Counted from the first letter of the stretch, positions 14,240 through 23,496 are shown. The stretch: 45,599 nucleotides of DNA from Candidatus Omnitrophota bacterium (GCA_903843285.1 CAIMPC010000072.1:1-45599); one strand, 5' to 3'. Notes: a model not told the origin generated them from the sequence alone. Numbers and translations: made by a program.

Positions 14240-15236
14240 GGATCAGGCAATCCTTATAGAATGAGCCGAACTCCGGTATATCGTTTATGAGTCCGGCATC
14301 CTTCAGCCCTTTCGCTACGTTATTAAAGTCACTTTCAGATAATCTCCCTATACCGTTATATGATCCGTTGACGAGGGAGAGGTCTTTGATGCGCTCTATC
14401 TGCCATTTCTGGTGTACTTTTGTTGCCGGTAAATGGGCTTGGGACATATACCGCATGACTATACTTACCGTTTCATCAATATGCGTGAAAGCATACATCC
14501 AGCCTTTCACGGATGCGGCGGCGAAAGCCGTGCATGTGCCGGGATCCTTACTGACGGTCTCCTCGAGAGCGTAGATGCCATCTTCGGGCGAGTTGAGGCC
14601 GTAATCATAAAAGAAGAATGTCGTAAGCTCTTCGGGGTCATAGCCGGAATTAATTATCGTGTGGTATTCGTTATACCACATGGCCGATGCCACATCTACC
14701 CCTCCCCGCAGGAAGAGGTCTATAGTGTACGTTTGGGGGATTATGGTTGCCGAGGGGCCGTACCTCTTAAGAAACGCCCTCGGCTGTATCTCGAAATCCG
14801 CGCTCCATAAGCCGATCTTCTTATTGTTAATGTCCTCAGGTTTAAATATGCCGCTCGATCTCTTTGCGACCAGCATGAGCCCAGATCTCTGCAGTATCTG
14901 TGAGATGTTAATGAGTTTTATGCCCTGGGTCCTTTTCTCTATGGCAGTGGAAAGCCACATGATACAAAAATCTACCTTGCCGTCCTCGAGAAGTTTAAAT
15001 GGCGGATTATCGGGTCCGCCATTAACGATCGTCACATCAAGGCCGGCTTCTTCATAGAAGCCTTTTTCCTTAGCAACGTAATAACCGGCGAACTGGGCCT
15101 GGGGTAACCAGAGACTGGCGAATGAGACTTTCTTTAATGGCTTTTCCATGCATAGAGACATATTGCACAAGGGGAATAGGCTTAATAATAGAGTGCAGAA
15201 AAGAATAACTAATATTTTCTTTATCGGATGGCTCAT
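14226..15236 (-). CDS. NMT1/THI5-like periplasmic substrate-binding protein
   Basis: The mature part starts KKVSFASLWLPQAQFAGYYV and continues AKEKGFYEEAGLDVTIVNGG, the signature of the NMT1/SsuA class of binding proteins (thiamine precursor, sulfonate, nitrate types). The longer frame begins at 15365; ATG 15236 is preferred because it gives a normal signal peptide (MSHPIKKILVILFCTLLLSL...). No ABC permease or ATPase follows. Instead the gene overlaps a Cache-HAMP-PP2C sensor gene by 14 bases, so it more likely presents a ligand to that sensor than feeds a transporter. Ligand unknown. Confidence 0.85.
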   Translation of the reverse strand: MSHPIKKILVILFCTLLLSLFPLCNMSLCMEKPLKKVSFASLWLPQAQFAGYYVAKEKGFYEEAGLDVTIVNGGPDNPPFKLLEDGKVDFCIMWLSTAIEKRTQGIKLINISQILQRSGLMLVAKRSSGIFKPEDINNKKIGLWSADFEIQPRAFLKRYGPSATIIPQTYTIDLFLRGGVDVASAMWYNEYHTIINSGYDPEELTTFFFYDYGLNSPEDGIYALEETVSKDPGTCTAFAAASVKGWMYAFTHIDETVSIVMRYMSQAHLPATKVHQKWQIERIKDLSLVNGSYNGIGRLSESDFNNVAKGLKDAGLINDIPEFGSFYKDCLIHDKD

Positions 15237-15245
15237 CTCAAAACA

Positions 15246-15274
15246 ATTATAAAGTATAGCATCTTTTAGAGCAA
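15246..15274 (-). promoter_or_regulatory. Probable promoter of the binding protein/phosphatase operon
   Basis: Minus strand: TTGCTC (15274-15269), 17 bases, TATAAT (15251-15246). An overlapping TATACT (15259-15254) lacks a good -35 box. The predicted start point is only about 2-4 bases from ATG 15236, so the message may be almost leaderless. Confidence 0.5.
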
Positions 15275-15333
15275 GCTTATTACTCACTTGTACCGTTCGG
15301 AAAAGCGCTAAGACCAAGCTACTTTTAAACCAC

Positions 15334-15362
15334 TTGCGTCGAGAGCGCTTATTTGGTATAAT
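15334..15362 (+). promoter_or_regulatory. Probable promoter of the TolC/ABC exporter operon
   Basis: TTGCGT (15334-15339), 17 bases, TATAAT (15357-15362), with TGG directly before the -10 box (extended -10). The predicted start near 15369 leaves almost no leader before ATG 15374. A 5-4-5 palindrome, AGGTC-CGGT-GACCT, follows at 15425-15438 and could be an operator. Confidence 0.55.
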
Positions 15363-15373
15363 CACATTCCATA

Positions 15374-16837
15374 ATGAATATGTTAAGACGATTTGTTATG
15401 GTAAACCATAATACCTTAAGCGTTAGGTCCGGTGACCTGGCGCTTTTTTCTTTTTCACGGAAGATTATTGCAGTCGCGGCGCTGATGTTATTCACCTTTT
15501 TACAGTTTACATATTCGGCAGATATGCCCAAGTCTACGGACGTGATAAAGCCCACAGAAATTAAGACGCTGACGCTTAAGGAATCGGTTCGCACAGCCAT
15601 AATGAATAACCGGCCGATACAGATGCAGGAACAGCAGGTCGATTATGCCCGCTCAGGCATAATGTATGCGACCAGCGCTTTTCTCCCGCAGGTAGACTTC
15701 GGATATAACTACACATTGAACGACGCGGTGCCAAGCGTAGGGCAGGGATCGCCCGGGGCAAGAAAAGACCCCGGCGTATATTTCGGTTTTAAGAATAATA
15801 ATAATCTTGCGCTCTCTGCGACCGAGTCTGTCTATAACGGAGGCGCCAATATAGCGACTTTGAAACAGGCTAAATTAACCCTGAAGGTGCAGGATGAGAC
15901 CCTGCGCCAGGCCAAGCTCGACGTCGAATTTGAGGCCAAGCGCCTATTCTTTGGCCTCCTTCTGGCATATGAGACCCTCCGCATCGCCCAGGATCTGGTC
16001 GACACGGCCCAGGCTCACTACGAACAGACCAAAAAGATGTTCGATCAGGGCACGGCATCCAAATTTGACGTCCTGCAATCTAAGGTCCAGGTCTCCAAGC
16101 TTATGCCGCAGCTCATAAGCGCACAGAATGCCATTGACCTGATAATGGCCGACTTTAAGAAGCTCCTCGTCATTAAGCTCACCGACCCGATAGCTGTCGA
16201 CGGAAAACTTGACTATAAATTGATCGACATCATGGAGAAGGAATTCCTGAAAGAGGCCTTCAGTCGTAACCCGCAGATAATATTGAAACTGCTCGGTATT
16301 GATATAAATAAGTGGGCCATCGAATATGCGAAAGCCGGATGGCTTCCGCAGATAAGTGCCATGGCTAATTACACATTCCAGTCGGACAGCTTAAAAGTCC
16401 TAGTGCTTCCGAGACAGAGTTTGTGGAGCGTCGGCGCTCAGGCGTCGATAGCGCTCTTCGACGGTTTTGCTACGAAAGCGAAGGTCGATCAGGCCCAGGC
16501 GCAATATAATCAGGCCCGCCTGGCAAAAGATGATATTGTGGATCAGGTAGCCCTCGACATAAAACAGGCGTGTCTTAACCTCAGGGAGTCCAAGCAAATT
16601 ATCGATACTCAGAAAGACAGTATAGGCGAGGCCACGGAGGCGCTCAGGCTGGCGAACGTGAGGTTCGATAACGGCGTCGGGATAAATCTCGACGTCCTCG
16701 ACGCCCAGACGTCGCTGGCGCAGGTGGAGCAGAATCTGGCTCAGGGTATTTATGATTATCTTATGGCAAAGTCCCAGCTGAACAGGATTATGGGCCGACT
16801 ATATTCCGGAGAGGAGAATTATGACGCAGGATACTAA
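15374..16837 (+). CDS. TolC-family outer-membrane channel (ABC exporter operon)
   Basis: The 487-aa protein has TolC repeats: TLKESVRTAIMNNRPIQMQE, VDYARSGIMYATSAFLPQVD, the second repeat GWLPQISAMANYTF and the closing ANVRFDNGVGINLDVLDAQT. The signal peptide appears to be internal (FSRKIIAVAALMLFTFLQ...YSA), preceded by 27 extra residues, so the true start may be downstream of ATG 15374; no Shine-Dalgarno site marks either choice. It ends 17 bases inside the next gene (HlyD type). It should serve as the exit duct for the ABC exporter encoded next. Confidence 0.88.
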   Translation: MNMLRRFVMVNHNTLSVRSGDLALFSFSRKIIAVAALMLFTFLQFTYSADMPKSTDVIKPTEIKTLTLKESVRTAIMNNRPIQMQEQQVDYARSGIMYATSAFLPQVDFGYNYTLNDAVPSVGQGSPGARKDPGVYFGFKNNNNLALSATESVYNGGANIATLKQAKLTLKVQDETLRQAKLDVEFEAKRLFFGLLLAYETLRIAQDLVDTAQAHYEQTKKMFDQGTASKFDVLQSKVQVSKLMPQLISAQNAIDLIMADFKKLLVIKLTDPIAVDGKLDYKLIDIMEKEFLKEAFSRNPQIILKLLGIDINKWAIEYAKAGWLPQISAMANYTFQSDSLKVLVLPRQSLWSVGAQASIALFDGFATKAKVDQAQAQYNQARLAKDDIVDQVALDIKQACLNLRESKQIIDTQKDSIGEATEALRLANVRFDNGVGINLDVLDAQTSLAQVEQNLAQGIYDYLMAKSQLNRIMGRLYSGEENYDAGY

Positions 16838-17711
16838 GAACGAATCTAAGGATCCAGGGATCGATATTGTAAAAAAGAAGAGAAAGAGGATAGCACTGGC
16901 GGTAGTTTTAATATTGGCATTAATCACCGGCGGTGTAGTCCTGTACAAAGCGATAGAGAAGATAGAGGCCTCGCGCATCGTAAAGGTCTCAGGTAATATC
17001 GAGGGTAATGAGGTTAAGATATCTTTCAGGGTATCCGGCCTTATCCAGGAACTGCTTGTCGACGAGGGTTATCTGATAAAGATAGGTGATAGTCTGGCGC
17101 GGCTGGACAAAGTCCCTCTCGAGAGACAGCGCGACGAGGCCGCCGCCTCTTTAAAGCTCGTCCAGGCGCAGTATGCGCTCGATAAACTCGACTACATCCG
17201 CGCCGAGAATCTTTACCGGGAGGGCGCGATATCCGCCCAGCAAAGAGACGTGGCAAAGACCAAGGCCGATACCGATAATTCCGAGATCGATAAACTGCAG
17301 GCGTCCTTAGCTCTGGCCGAACTTAATCTGGCATGGGGAGAACTGACATCGCCGCTTAACGGCTACATAACGGTGAAGAGCGCACTGCAGGGAGAGAATG
17401 TCCAGGTCGCAGATCCGGTATTTACCGCAATCGATCTTAACGATATTTGGGTCAGCGCCTACGTGGACGAGAGAGACCTCGGCAGGATAAAATTAAACCA
17501 GAAGGCTTATGTGAAGATAGATTCTTACCCCGGCAAAAAATATAACGGCTGGATATCCTTCATATCACAGCAGACAGAGTTTACTCCGAAGTATATTCAG
17601 ACATTCAGGGAGAGGGTGAAGTACGTTTACAGAATAAAGGTAAAGGTCGACAATTCTAGCCTGGACATGAAGCCGGGCCTGCCTGCGGACGCGTATATCA
17701 TGATCGACTAG
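16821..17711 (+). CDS. YbhG/HlyD-type membrane fusion protein
   Basis: A short basic cytoplasmic tail and one TM segment (about residues 22-42) lead to lipoyl halves (VKVSGNIEGNEVKISFRVSG, LTSPLNGYITVKSALQGENV) around a helical hairpin (about 90-165), and a C-terminal barrel domain (DDIWVSAYVDERDL, KLNQKAYVKIDSYPG). This is the architecture of YbhG-type adaptors, used with ABC-2 exporters. ATG 16821 has GGAGAG upstream and overlaps the TolC gene by 17 bases; the ATPase gene starts 9 bases after its stop. Confidence 0.9.
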   Translation: MTQDTKNESKDPGIDIVKKKRKRIALAVVLILALITGGVVLYKAIEKIEASRIVKVSGNIEGNEVKISFRVSGLIQELLVDEGYLIKIGDSLARLDKVPLERQRDEAAASLKLVQAQYALDKLDYIRAENLYREGAISAQQRDVAKTKADTDNSEIDKLQASLALAELNLAWGELTSPLNGYITVKSALQGENVQVADPVFTAIDLNDIWVSAYVDERDLGRIKLNQKAYVKIDSYPGKKYNGWISFISQQTEFTPKYIQTFRERVKYVYRIKVKVDNSSLDMKPGLPADAYIMID

Positions 17712-17720
17712 CGGAGTGAA

Positions 17721-18473
17721 ATGTCAGTTATAAAAGCGGTAAATCTCACGCGCAAATTTAACCACCTCACCGCAGTAAATGATTTGAATCTCGACATCCC
17801 CGAAGGCGAGATATTCGGACTCGTCGGACCTGACGGGGCCGGCAAGACCACCACGATGCGCCTCCTAACCGGAATACTCGACCCGACCTCAGGTGACGGG
17901 TGGGTATACGGTAAGCATATCCAAAAAGAAGCCGAGACGCTTAAGGATAATATCGCCTACATGTCCCAGCGTTTCGGGCTCTATGAGGACCTGACGGTGC
18001 TCGAGAATATTAATTTCTATGCAGACCTTTTCGGTGTTTCAGACCTCGAGCGCCCGGCAAAGACGGAAGAGCTCTTAGGGTTCAGCAACCTCACTCCGTT
18101 TAAAAACCGCCTCGCCGGCAAACTCTCCGGAGGTATGAAGCAGAAACTCGGACTGGCATGCGCGCTTATTCACACACCAAAAGTACTATTCCTGGACGAA
18201 CCCACGAACGGAGTGGACCCTGTGTCACGCCGCGACTTCTGGGGCATCCTCCACCGCCTCCTTAGAGAGAAAGTGACGATACTATATTCGACCTCATATC
18301 TTGACGAAGCGGAGAGATGTAAGCGTGTGGGGCTTCTGCATAAAGGGCAATTATTAAAGTGCGATACGCCTGAAAATATTAAAAAATCCCTTGGCGTTAA
18401 TACGCTCGAGCAGGCCTTCATCTCGATAGTGAATGACTACGAGGCCCATGCCGGGCTCGGTGGAGGAAAATAG
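17721..18473 (+). CDS. ABC-2 exporter ATPase (corresponds to N-terminal half of YbhF)
   Basis: Walker A is GPDGAGKTTT, an unusual form (D for N) that is also typical of the N-terminal domain of YbhF-like proteins. The signature is LSGGMKQKLGLACALIH, Walker B VLFLDEPTNGVDP, and the H-loop position seems to carry S (TILYSTSYLDEAE) rather than H, so its ATPase site may be weak. The 250-aa protein equals one ABC domain. In E. coli YbhF both domains are fused; here the second domain is the next gene. A GGAGG site near its end serves the downstream start. Confidence 0.9.
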   Translation: MSVIKAVNLTRKFNHLTAVNDLNLDIPEGEIFGLVGPDGAGKTTTMRLLTGILDPTSGDGWVYGKHIQKEAETLKDNIAYMSQRFGLYEDLTVLENINFYADLFGVSDLERPAKTEELLGFSNLTPFKNRLAGKLSGGMKQKLGLACALIHTPKVLFLDEPTNGVDPVSRRDFWGILHRLLREKVTILYSTSYLDEAERCKRVGLLHKGQLLKCDTPENIKKSLGVNTLEQAFISIVNDYEAHAGLGGGK

Positions 18474-19442
18474 GTGTCTGTCCCCTATTTAAAGAGCGGC
18501 CAAATTGCCGTAAGCGTATCGAATCTCGAGAAGAGGTTTGGTGACTTCATAGCCGTCAATAAGATCAGCTTCGAAGTGAATCAGGGTGAGATATTCGGAT
18601 TTCTTGGCCCTAATGGGGCGGGCAAATCTACTACCATCCGCATGTTGTGCGGAATATTGACCCCCACCTCCGGAGCCGGCACAGTGGGCGGGTTTAACAT
18701 AATAAATGAGCAGGAAGAGATAAAGCAGAATATAGGCTATATGTCCCAGAAGTTCTCACTCTACGACGATCTCACGGTGGAGGAGAACGTGGAATTTTAC
18801 AGCGGTATCTATAAGGTTCCCAGACCCGGACGAAAGGCGCGTGAGGAAGAGATAATAAAGATGGCCGGGATAGAGGATTTCAGGCACAGTCTTACAAAGA
18901 CCCTCTCCGGCGGGTGGAAACAACGCCTGGCGCTGGGGTGCGCGATAATACACAAGCCGAAGATAATTTTTCTGGATGAGCCGACGTCGGGCGTCGATCC
19001 CATAACGAGGGCCAATTTCTGGGCCATCATAAAAGAGATGGCGTCGAAAGGCGTTACCGTATTTGTGACGACCCACTACATGGACGAGGCGGAGAATTGC
19101 AATAGGATGACGCTCATCTATAAGGGCACGATGATCGCGATGGGAACGCCCGAAGAGATGAAGACGAATGTAATGAAGGACGAGGTTCTGGAGGTCACGG
19201 TTCCGTCTTCTGAGGACTGGGTCGACAGGATCGGCATGGTCAAGGGAGTAAAAGAGTCGGCCCTTTTCAGCACGAAGATACACGTCGTCGTAGAGGATTC
19301 GATCACCGTTATACCGGAGCTTAAAGCATTATTTACAAAAGATGGTTTGGCGGATTACGAGATAAGGAAGATCATGCCATCCCTCGAGGACGTATTCGTC
19401 TCATCGATCGAGACATATGATAAGGAGCATCCCGTGAAATGA
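18474..19442 (+). CDS. ABC-2 exporter ATPase (corresponds to C-terminal half of YbhF)
   Basis: Walker A GPNGAGKST, signature LSGGWKQRLALGCAIIHKPK, Walker B IIFLDEPTSGVDP and a normal H-loop (TVFVTTHYMDEAE) show an active ABC ATPase, with a C-terminal regulatory segment of about 80 residues. The start is GTG 18474, directly after the previous stop TAG and 7 bases after GGAGG. The first bases (GTGTCTGTCCCCTATTT) have the look of the GGGGACA-type dispersed repeat, suggesting that a repeat landed at the junction between the two ATPase genes. It is followed by two ABC-2 permeases. Confidence 0.92.
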   Translation: MSVPYLKSGQIAVSVSNLEKRFGDFIAVNKISFEVNQGEIFGFLGPNGAGKSTTIRMLCGILTPTSGAGTVGGFNIINEQEEIKQNIGYMSQKFSLYDDLTVEENVEFYSGIYKVPRPGRKAREEEIIKMAGIEDFRHSLTKTLSGGWKQRLALGCAIIHKPKIIFLDEPTSGVDPITRANFWAIIKEMASKGVTVFVTTHYMDEAENCNRMTLIYKGTMIAMGTPEEMKTNVMKDEVLEVTVPSSEDWVDRIGMVKGVKESALFSTKIHVVVEDSITVIPELKALFTKDGLADYEIRKIMPSLEDVFVSSIETYDKEHPVK

Positions 19443-20569
19443 ACATGAGGAGAGTGAAAGCGGTAACGAAGAAAGAGTTCATACAGATATGGCGCGATCC
19501 CCGAAGCCTGGCGCTCGGCATAGCGATCCCCGCTATTCTCGTAATACTCTTCGGTTACGCGCTATCCCTGGATATCGACCATGTTCCGATGGTAGTCTGG
19601 AATCAGGATGGCTCTAAAGCATCGGTCGACTTCCTGCTGGGCTTCAAAAATTCAAAATACTTCAGCATAAATGCATACTACGATAACGAGCACGATATAG
19701 AGCGGGATATCAATTACGGCCGGGCGATGATAGGAATGGTCATACCAAAGGATTTCTCACATTACCTGAATTCCAGGACGAAGGCTCCGGTCCAGGTCAT
19801 CCTCGACGGAAGTGATTCCAATACCGCCACTATTGCTCTCAGCTACGTTAATTCTGTGGTCTACACGTACAATGTCAGTGTCCTTAAGAAATTATTGCAA
19901 AGAAGTGGCGCCCCACCGATAAATACTCTCGATTTTCGTCCACGCATTTGGTTTAATCAGGATTTTGAATCGAAGAACTTTATCGTTCCAGGGCTCATCG
20001 CGATCATCATGATGATAATCGCGGCTCTCCTCACATCCCTGACCGTTGCGAGGGAGTGGGAGCGCGGCACCATGGAACAATTGATCTCGACTCCCGTCAG
20101 GCCTGCAGAACTGATTATAGGTAAGTTCCTCCCGTATTTTGCCATAGGTCTCTTCGATCTTGCTTTAGCGGTCCTGATGGGCCGTTTTGTGTTTATGGTG
20201 CCGCTACGCGGGAACATATTTCTATTATTCATATTAAGCTCTATATTCCTTACCGGCGCGCTCGCCCTTGGTATCTATATATCGATTGTGGCAAGAAATC
20301 AGCTTATGGCCAGCCAGATGGCATTATTGATATCGTTCCTCCCGACATTTCTTCTGTCAGGGTTTACCTACGAAATATTTAATATGCCGAAAGTGGTCCA
20401 AGCGATCACGTATCTGGTCCCGGCAAGATATTTCATCGTTATATTGCGAGGCATTTATCTGAAAGGCGTAGGCATAGCCGACCTGTGGGGTGAGAGCCTG
20501 TGCCTTCTCTTATTCACATATATTACTACAGGCGCTGCGATCAAGAAGTTCAAGAAGAAGATAGTATAA
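19439..20569 (+). CDS. ABC-2 family permease (YbhS-like)
   Basis: The 376-aa protein begins RRVKAVTKKEFIQIWRDPRS, the characteristic start of YbhS/YhhJ-type permeases. One TM segment follows (about 25-45), then a large periplasmic domain (about 50-180) and five more TM segments from VPGLIAIIMMIIAALLTSL, with the conserved REWERGTMEQLISTPVRPAE between TM2 and TM3. It overlaps the ATPase gene by 4 bases (ATGA) and is followed 2 bases later by a paralogous permease of the same length; together they form the membrane channel of the exporter. Confidence 0.92.
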   Translation: MNMRRVKAVTKKEFIQIWRDPRSLALGIAIPAILVILFGYALSLDIDHVPMVVWNQDGSKASVDFLLGFKNSKYFSINAYYDNEHDIERDINYGRAMIGMVIPKDFSHYLNSRTKAPVQVILDGSDSNTATIALSYVNSVVYTYNVSVLKKLLQRSGAPPINTLDFRPRIWFNQDFESKNFIVPGLIAIIMMIIAALLTSLTVAREWERGTMEQLISTPVRPAELIIGKFLPYFAIGLFDLALAVLMGRFVFMVPLRGNIFLLFILSSIFLTGALALGIYISIVARNQLMASQMALLISFLPTFLLSGFTYEIFNMPKVVQAITYLVPARYFIVILRGIYLKGVGIADLWGESLCLLLFTYITTGAAIKKFKKKIV

Positions 20570-20571
20570 AA

Positions 20572-21702
20572 ATGTTCGACAGAATATTCGCGATACTGAA
20601 GAAAGAGTTCCTGCAGGTATTCCGTGACCCCAGGATGAAAATGGTAATTTTCGTATCGCCACTCATCCAGGTGCTGGTATTCGGCTATGCGGCCACGATG
20701 GATATTACGAACGTGCCTATCGCGGTATATGACAATGATAATACGACCCAGACGCGAGCTCTCATACACGACTTCTCTTATTCCAAATATTTCGACATTA
20801 AGCGCTATGCCAAAAATGAGTCCCAAGTGAACGATCTGATAAATAAATCTAAAGTGCTGGCAGTGCTAAAGTTCAATGCCGGATTCACGCGCCAGCTGAC
20901 AGGAAATGGCGATTCCGAGGTACAAATGATAGTCGACGGAACCGATTCGAACGCCGCGTCGATAATACTGGGTTATACCGGCACCATCATTATGGATTAC
21001 AATATGAGGGTGTTAAAAGAGCGGTCCCGAGTATATCTGGGCGGTGATGGGATATTCCCCGCGGTCGACATGCGGGACAGGCGCTGGTTTAATGAGAACC
21101 TCGAATCCCGTAACTATTATCTGCCCGGAGTCATAGTCCTTATCGTGACGATAATGTCTCTTCTGCTTTCCGCGATGGCCGTAGTTAAAGAAAAAGAGAT
21201 CGGAACGATGGAGCAGTTGATGGTCAGCCCCATAAGACCTATCGAACTTATTGTGGGAAAGATCCTGCCGTTCGGCATCATTGCGCTCTTCCAGGTAAGC
21301 GCAATAACCCTGGTCGGAACTCTGTGGTTTAACGTGCCGCTGCGCGGAAGCATCCCATTATTATTTGTGAGCACAGTCTTATATCTTCTTACCACGCTCG
21401 GCGCGGGGCTATTCCTCTCGACGATCTGCGCGACACAGCAGGAGGCCCTGATGTCGGTATTCTTGTATAGTTTTCCCATGTCACTCCTGTCGGGTTTCGC
21501 ATACCCGATCGCGAATATGCCGAAGATAATCCAATATTTCACGTATCTTAATCCGCAGAGATATTATCTGACGATCGTCAGATATATCTTCCTGAAGGGT
21601 GTCGGCATAGAAGTGCTGTGGGATGAGATGCTGGCATTGTTTATAATAGGAGTCGTGGTTATAACTATGAGTTCTCTGCGTTTTCAGAAGAGGCTGGGGT
21701 AA
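20572..21702 (+). CDS. ABC-2 family permease (YbhR-like)
   Basis: Same length (376 aa) and topology as the preceding protein: ILKKEFLQVFRDPRMKMVIF, TM1, a periplasmic domain, TM2-TM6 starting LPGVIVLIVTIMSLLLSAM and the conserved KEKEIGTMEQLMVSPIRPIE. The frame extends upstream to 20500 but ATG 20572 lies 2 bases after the previous stop and gives the family N-terminus (MFDRIFAILKKEFLQ). The pair YbhS/YbhR, with YbhG and the two ATPases, forms a complete exporter; in E. coli the homologous system has been linked to drug and sodium export, but the substrate here is unknown. Confidence 0.92.
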   Translation: MFDRIFAILKKEFLQVFRDPRMKMVIFVSPLIQVLVFGYAATMDITNVPIAVYDNDNTTQTRALIHDFSYSKYFDIKRYAKNESQVNDLINKSKVLAVLKFNAGFTRQLTGNGDSEVQMIVDGTDSNAASIILGYTGTIIMDYNMRVLKERSRVYLGGDGIFPAVDMRDRRWFNENLESRNYYLPGVIVLIVTIMSLLLSAMAVVKEKEIGTMEQLMVSPIRPIELIVGKILPFGIIALFQVSAITLVGTLWFNVPLRGSIPLLFVSTVLYLLTTLGAGLFLSTICATQQEALMSVFLYSFPMSLLSGFAYPIANMPKIIQYFTYLNPQRYYLTIVRYIFLKGVGIEVLWDEMLALFIIGVVVITMSSLRFQKRLG

Positions 21703-21727
21703 TAACAGTTTAGCCGTATAAGTGCGT

Positions 21728-21816
21728 GTCATTCTGAGGAGGGCTTTAGCCCGACGAAGAATCTACGCCTTCAGATCCTTCACCCGCCACTAAAGCTACG
21801 GCGGGTTCAGGATGAC
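21728..21816 (-). repeat. 89-bp palindromic dispersed repeat, copy 1 (inverted)
   Basis: It is the reverse complement of the units at 27187-27275 and 28567-28655, with equal length and few changes. The ends are GTCAT(C/T)CTGA and TCAGAATGAC (inverted), and an inner arm ACCCGCC/GGCGGGT forms a hairpin. Such a unit looks like a MITE or ERIC-like element and may also act as a terminator of the exporter operon. Confidence 0.88.
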
Positions 21817-21864
21817 ATAATTTGGACAATAGTGGTATTCAATCTTAACCCGGGGGAGGGGCTG

Positions 21865-23463
21865 ATGAGGAGAAATATTATCGCTGTGGCGCTTGTGGCA
21901 TTATCAATTACATGCGTATCTTCGTTCGCGTATGCACAGGGCGCTGAAGACGATGTTGCCGCTTTAAAGCGTGAACTGGCGGTGATGAAAGAACGTCTGG
22001 CGGCGCTCGAGTCCGCCGTGACCGAACAAAAAGCCGCACAAGCGAGCATGGAGAAAGATGTTGAGAAAGAATCCGCCGCAAAAGCCGTAAAGGCGATTGA
22101 ACCTGAGATTGCGAAGCTGACGGCCATAAAGATGAAGGAGGAGGCAGGTCCGGTCGTGGAGCAGGTGTCGAAAGAGGAGACGTTAAAAGTCCTTAAAAAG
22201 GTCAGCACCGACGCGGCCATGGATTCGCGCGACGTTCTCTTTAAGCAGCCCGATTACCTGCCGAACTATATCACTAAAGGTCTGGAGTTTCATGGGTATT
22301 TCAGATCCGGCTATGGTATTAATTCCAAGGGCGGTAAGATGGAGGCATTTATGGCTCCCGACGCCCTGGCCAAATACAGACTAGGAAACGAACAGGAGAC
22401 CTATATAGAGACCATACTCCTGAACAGGAACTGGAACCCCGATCCCGAAGGCGTTACTCTCGAGACCCAGATACGCGTAGCTTACCAGACCCAGCAGAAC
22501 CAGAGCTGGGATATAGGCAACCAGTTCGCATTGCGCGAGATGTATGCGCGGATGGGCCATTTCCTGGATTGGGATCAGGGGGCCAAGGTCTGGGCGGGTG
22601 AGCGTTTCTGCCGCCTACCGGAGTTGGACATAATAGACTTCTGGTGGTACGACATGTCGGGTTATGGCGGAGGCTTCGAAGACATTAACTGCGGCATAGG
22701 GATGCTCGACGTCACCTATATAGGATTTTCGCCGGATGATATTAACCTATCCACAAACCGCGGCAGGGTAGCAAAAAATAATATTAATTTCAAGCTCGGC
22801 GACGTGAACGTGCCGTTTGGAAAAGGAATGTTCTGGGTGAATGGAGGCTTCATGAAGGGCGGAGTCGATACGCAAGATCCGACCGTTAAATTTCCCTCAA
22901 TGGGAGGTGTAGACGTAGGCTTCATGCACTATATACCCGGTGAGCTTAACAATAATCAGTTCGCCGCGCAGTACGGCTGTGGTTCGAACACATCGCTCTC
23001 TGCCGGCGCCCTGGTTCCGTCCGAGAGCATCGACCGCAAATCCTACAGGATCCGTCTGACCGAAATGTTCAATCGCCAGATCACGCCGAAGCTGAGCGTT
23101 CAGGTTGACGGCGTATATCAGTACACAGATTACGGAGGCAAGACGAAGAATGATGAGACATGGTTCAGCTTCGGCCTGCGTCCGATATATATGCTGACCA
23201 AACATTTTGGCCTTGAAGTGGAACCGGGCATGGATTATATTAATAATCCGGCGGATGATTACGACACCTGCCTCTTCAAATGGACGACGGCCATACGTAT
23301 TTCCCCGGGAACGATATTTAATAGCCGTCCGGAGTTCAGGATATTTGCCACCTATGCCAGATGGGGAGACGGATTTCAGGGCGATCGGATGCTCGGCGGG
23401 GAGGCATTCATTCCTCAGCGCGAAGGCATGAACTACGGTGTCCAGTGCGAAAACTGGTGGTAG
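21865..23463 (+). CDS. LamB-type maltoporin-like sugar porin
   Basis: After a signal peptide (MRRNIIAVALVALSITCVSSFAYA) and a coiled-coil segment (about residues 30-110), the barrel shows LamB landmarks: GLEFHGYFRSGYGINSKGG, KYRLGNEQETYIE, a Trp-rich WAGERFCRLPELDIIDFWWY, DMSGYGGGFEDINCGIG and the ending EGMNYGVQCENWW (LamB ends in EIWW). The frame opens at 21832 but ATG 21865 follows GGGGGAGGGG and starts the signal peptide. The 532-aa porin should let maltodextrin-like or related sugars cross the outer membrane. It is followed by the sugar ABC importer genes. Confidence 0.9.
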   Translation: MRRNIIAVALVALSITCVSSFAYAQGAEDDVAALKRELAVMKERLAALESAVTEQKAAQASMEKDVEKESAAKAVKAIEPEIAKLTAIKMKEEAGPVVEQVSKEETLKVLKKVSTDAAMDSRDVLFKQPDYLPNYITKGLEFHGYFRSGYGINSKGGKMEAFMAPDALAKYRLGNEQETYIETILLNRNWNPDPEGVTLETQIRVAYQTQQNQSWDIGNQFALREMYARMGHFLDWDQGAKVWAGERFCRLPELDIIDFWWYDMSGYGGGFEDINCGIGMLDVTYIGFSPDDINLSTNRGRVAKNNINFKLGDVNVPFGKGMFWVNGGFMKGGVDTQDPTVKFPSMGGVDVGFMHYIPGELNNNQFAAQYGCGSNTSLSAGALVPSESIDRKSYRIRLTEMFNRQITPKLSVQVDGVYQYTDYGGKTKNDETWFSFGLRPIYMLTKHFGLEVEPGMDYINNPADDYDTCLFKWTTAIRISPGTIFNSRPEFRIFATYARWGDGFQGDRMLGGEAFIPQREGMNYGVQCENWW

Positions 23464-23496
23464 CTCCTACGTATAATAAAATGAGGAGGATCTGAC

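Noticed and set aside
21728..21816. CRISPR repeats from the similar units
   Set aside because: The units are 89 bp, palindromic, thousands of bases apart and in both orientations; there are no regular spacers or cas genes.
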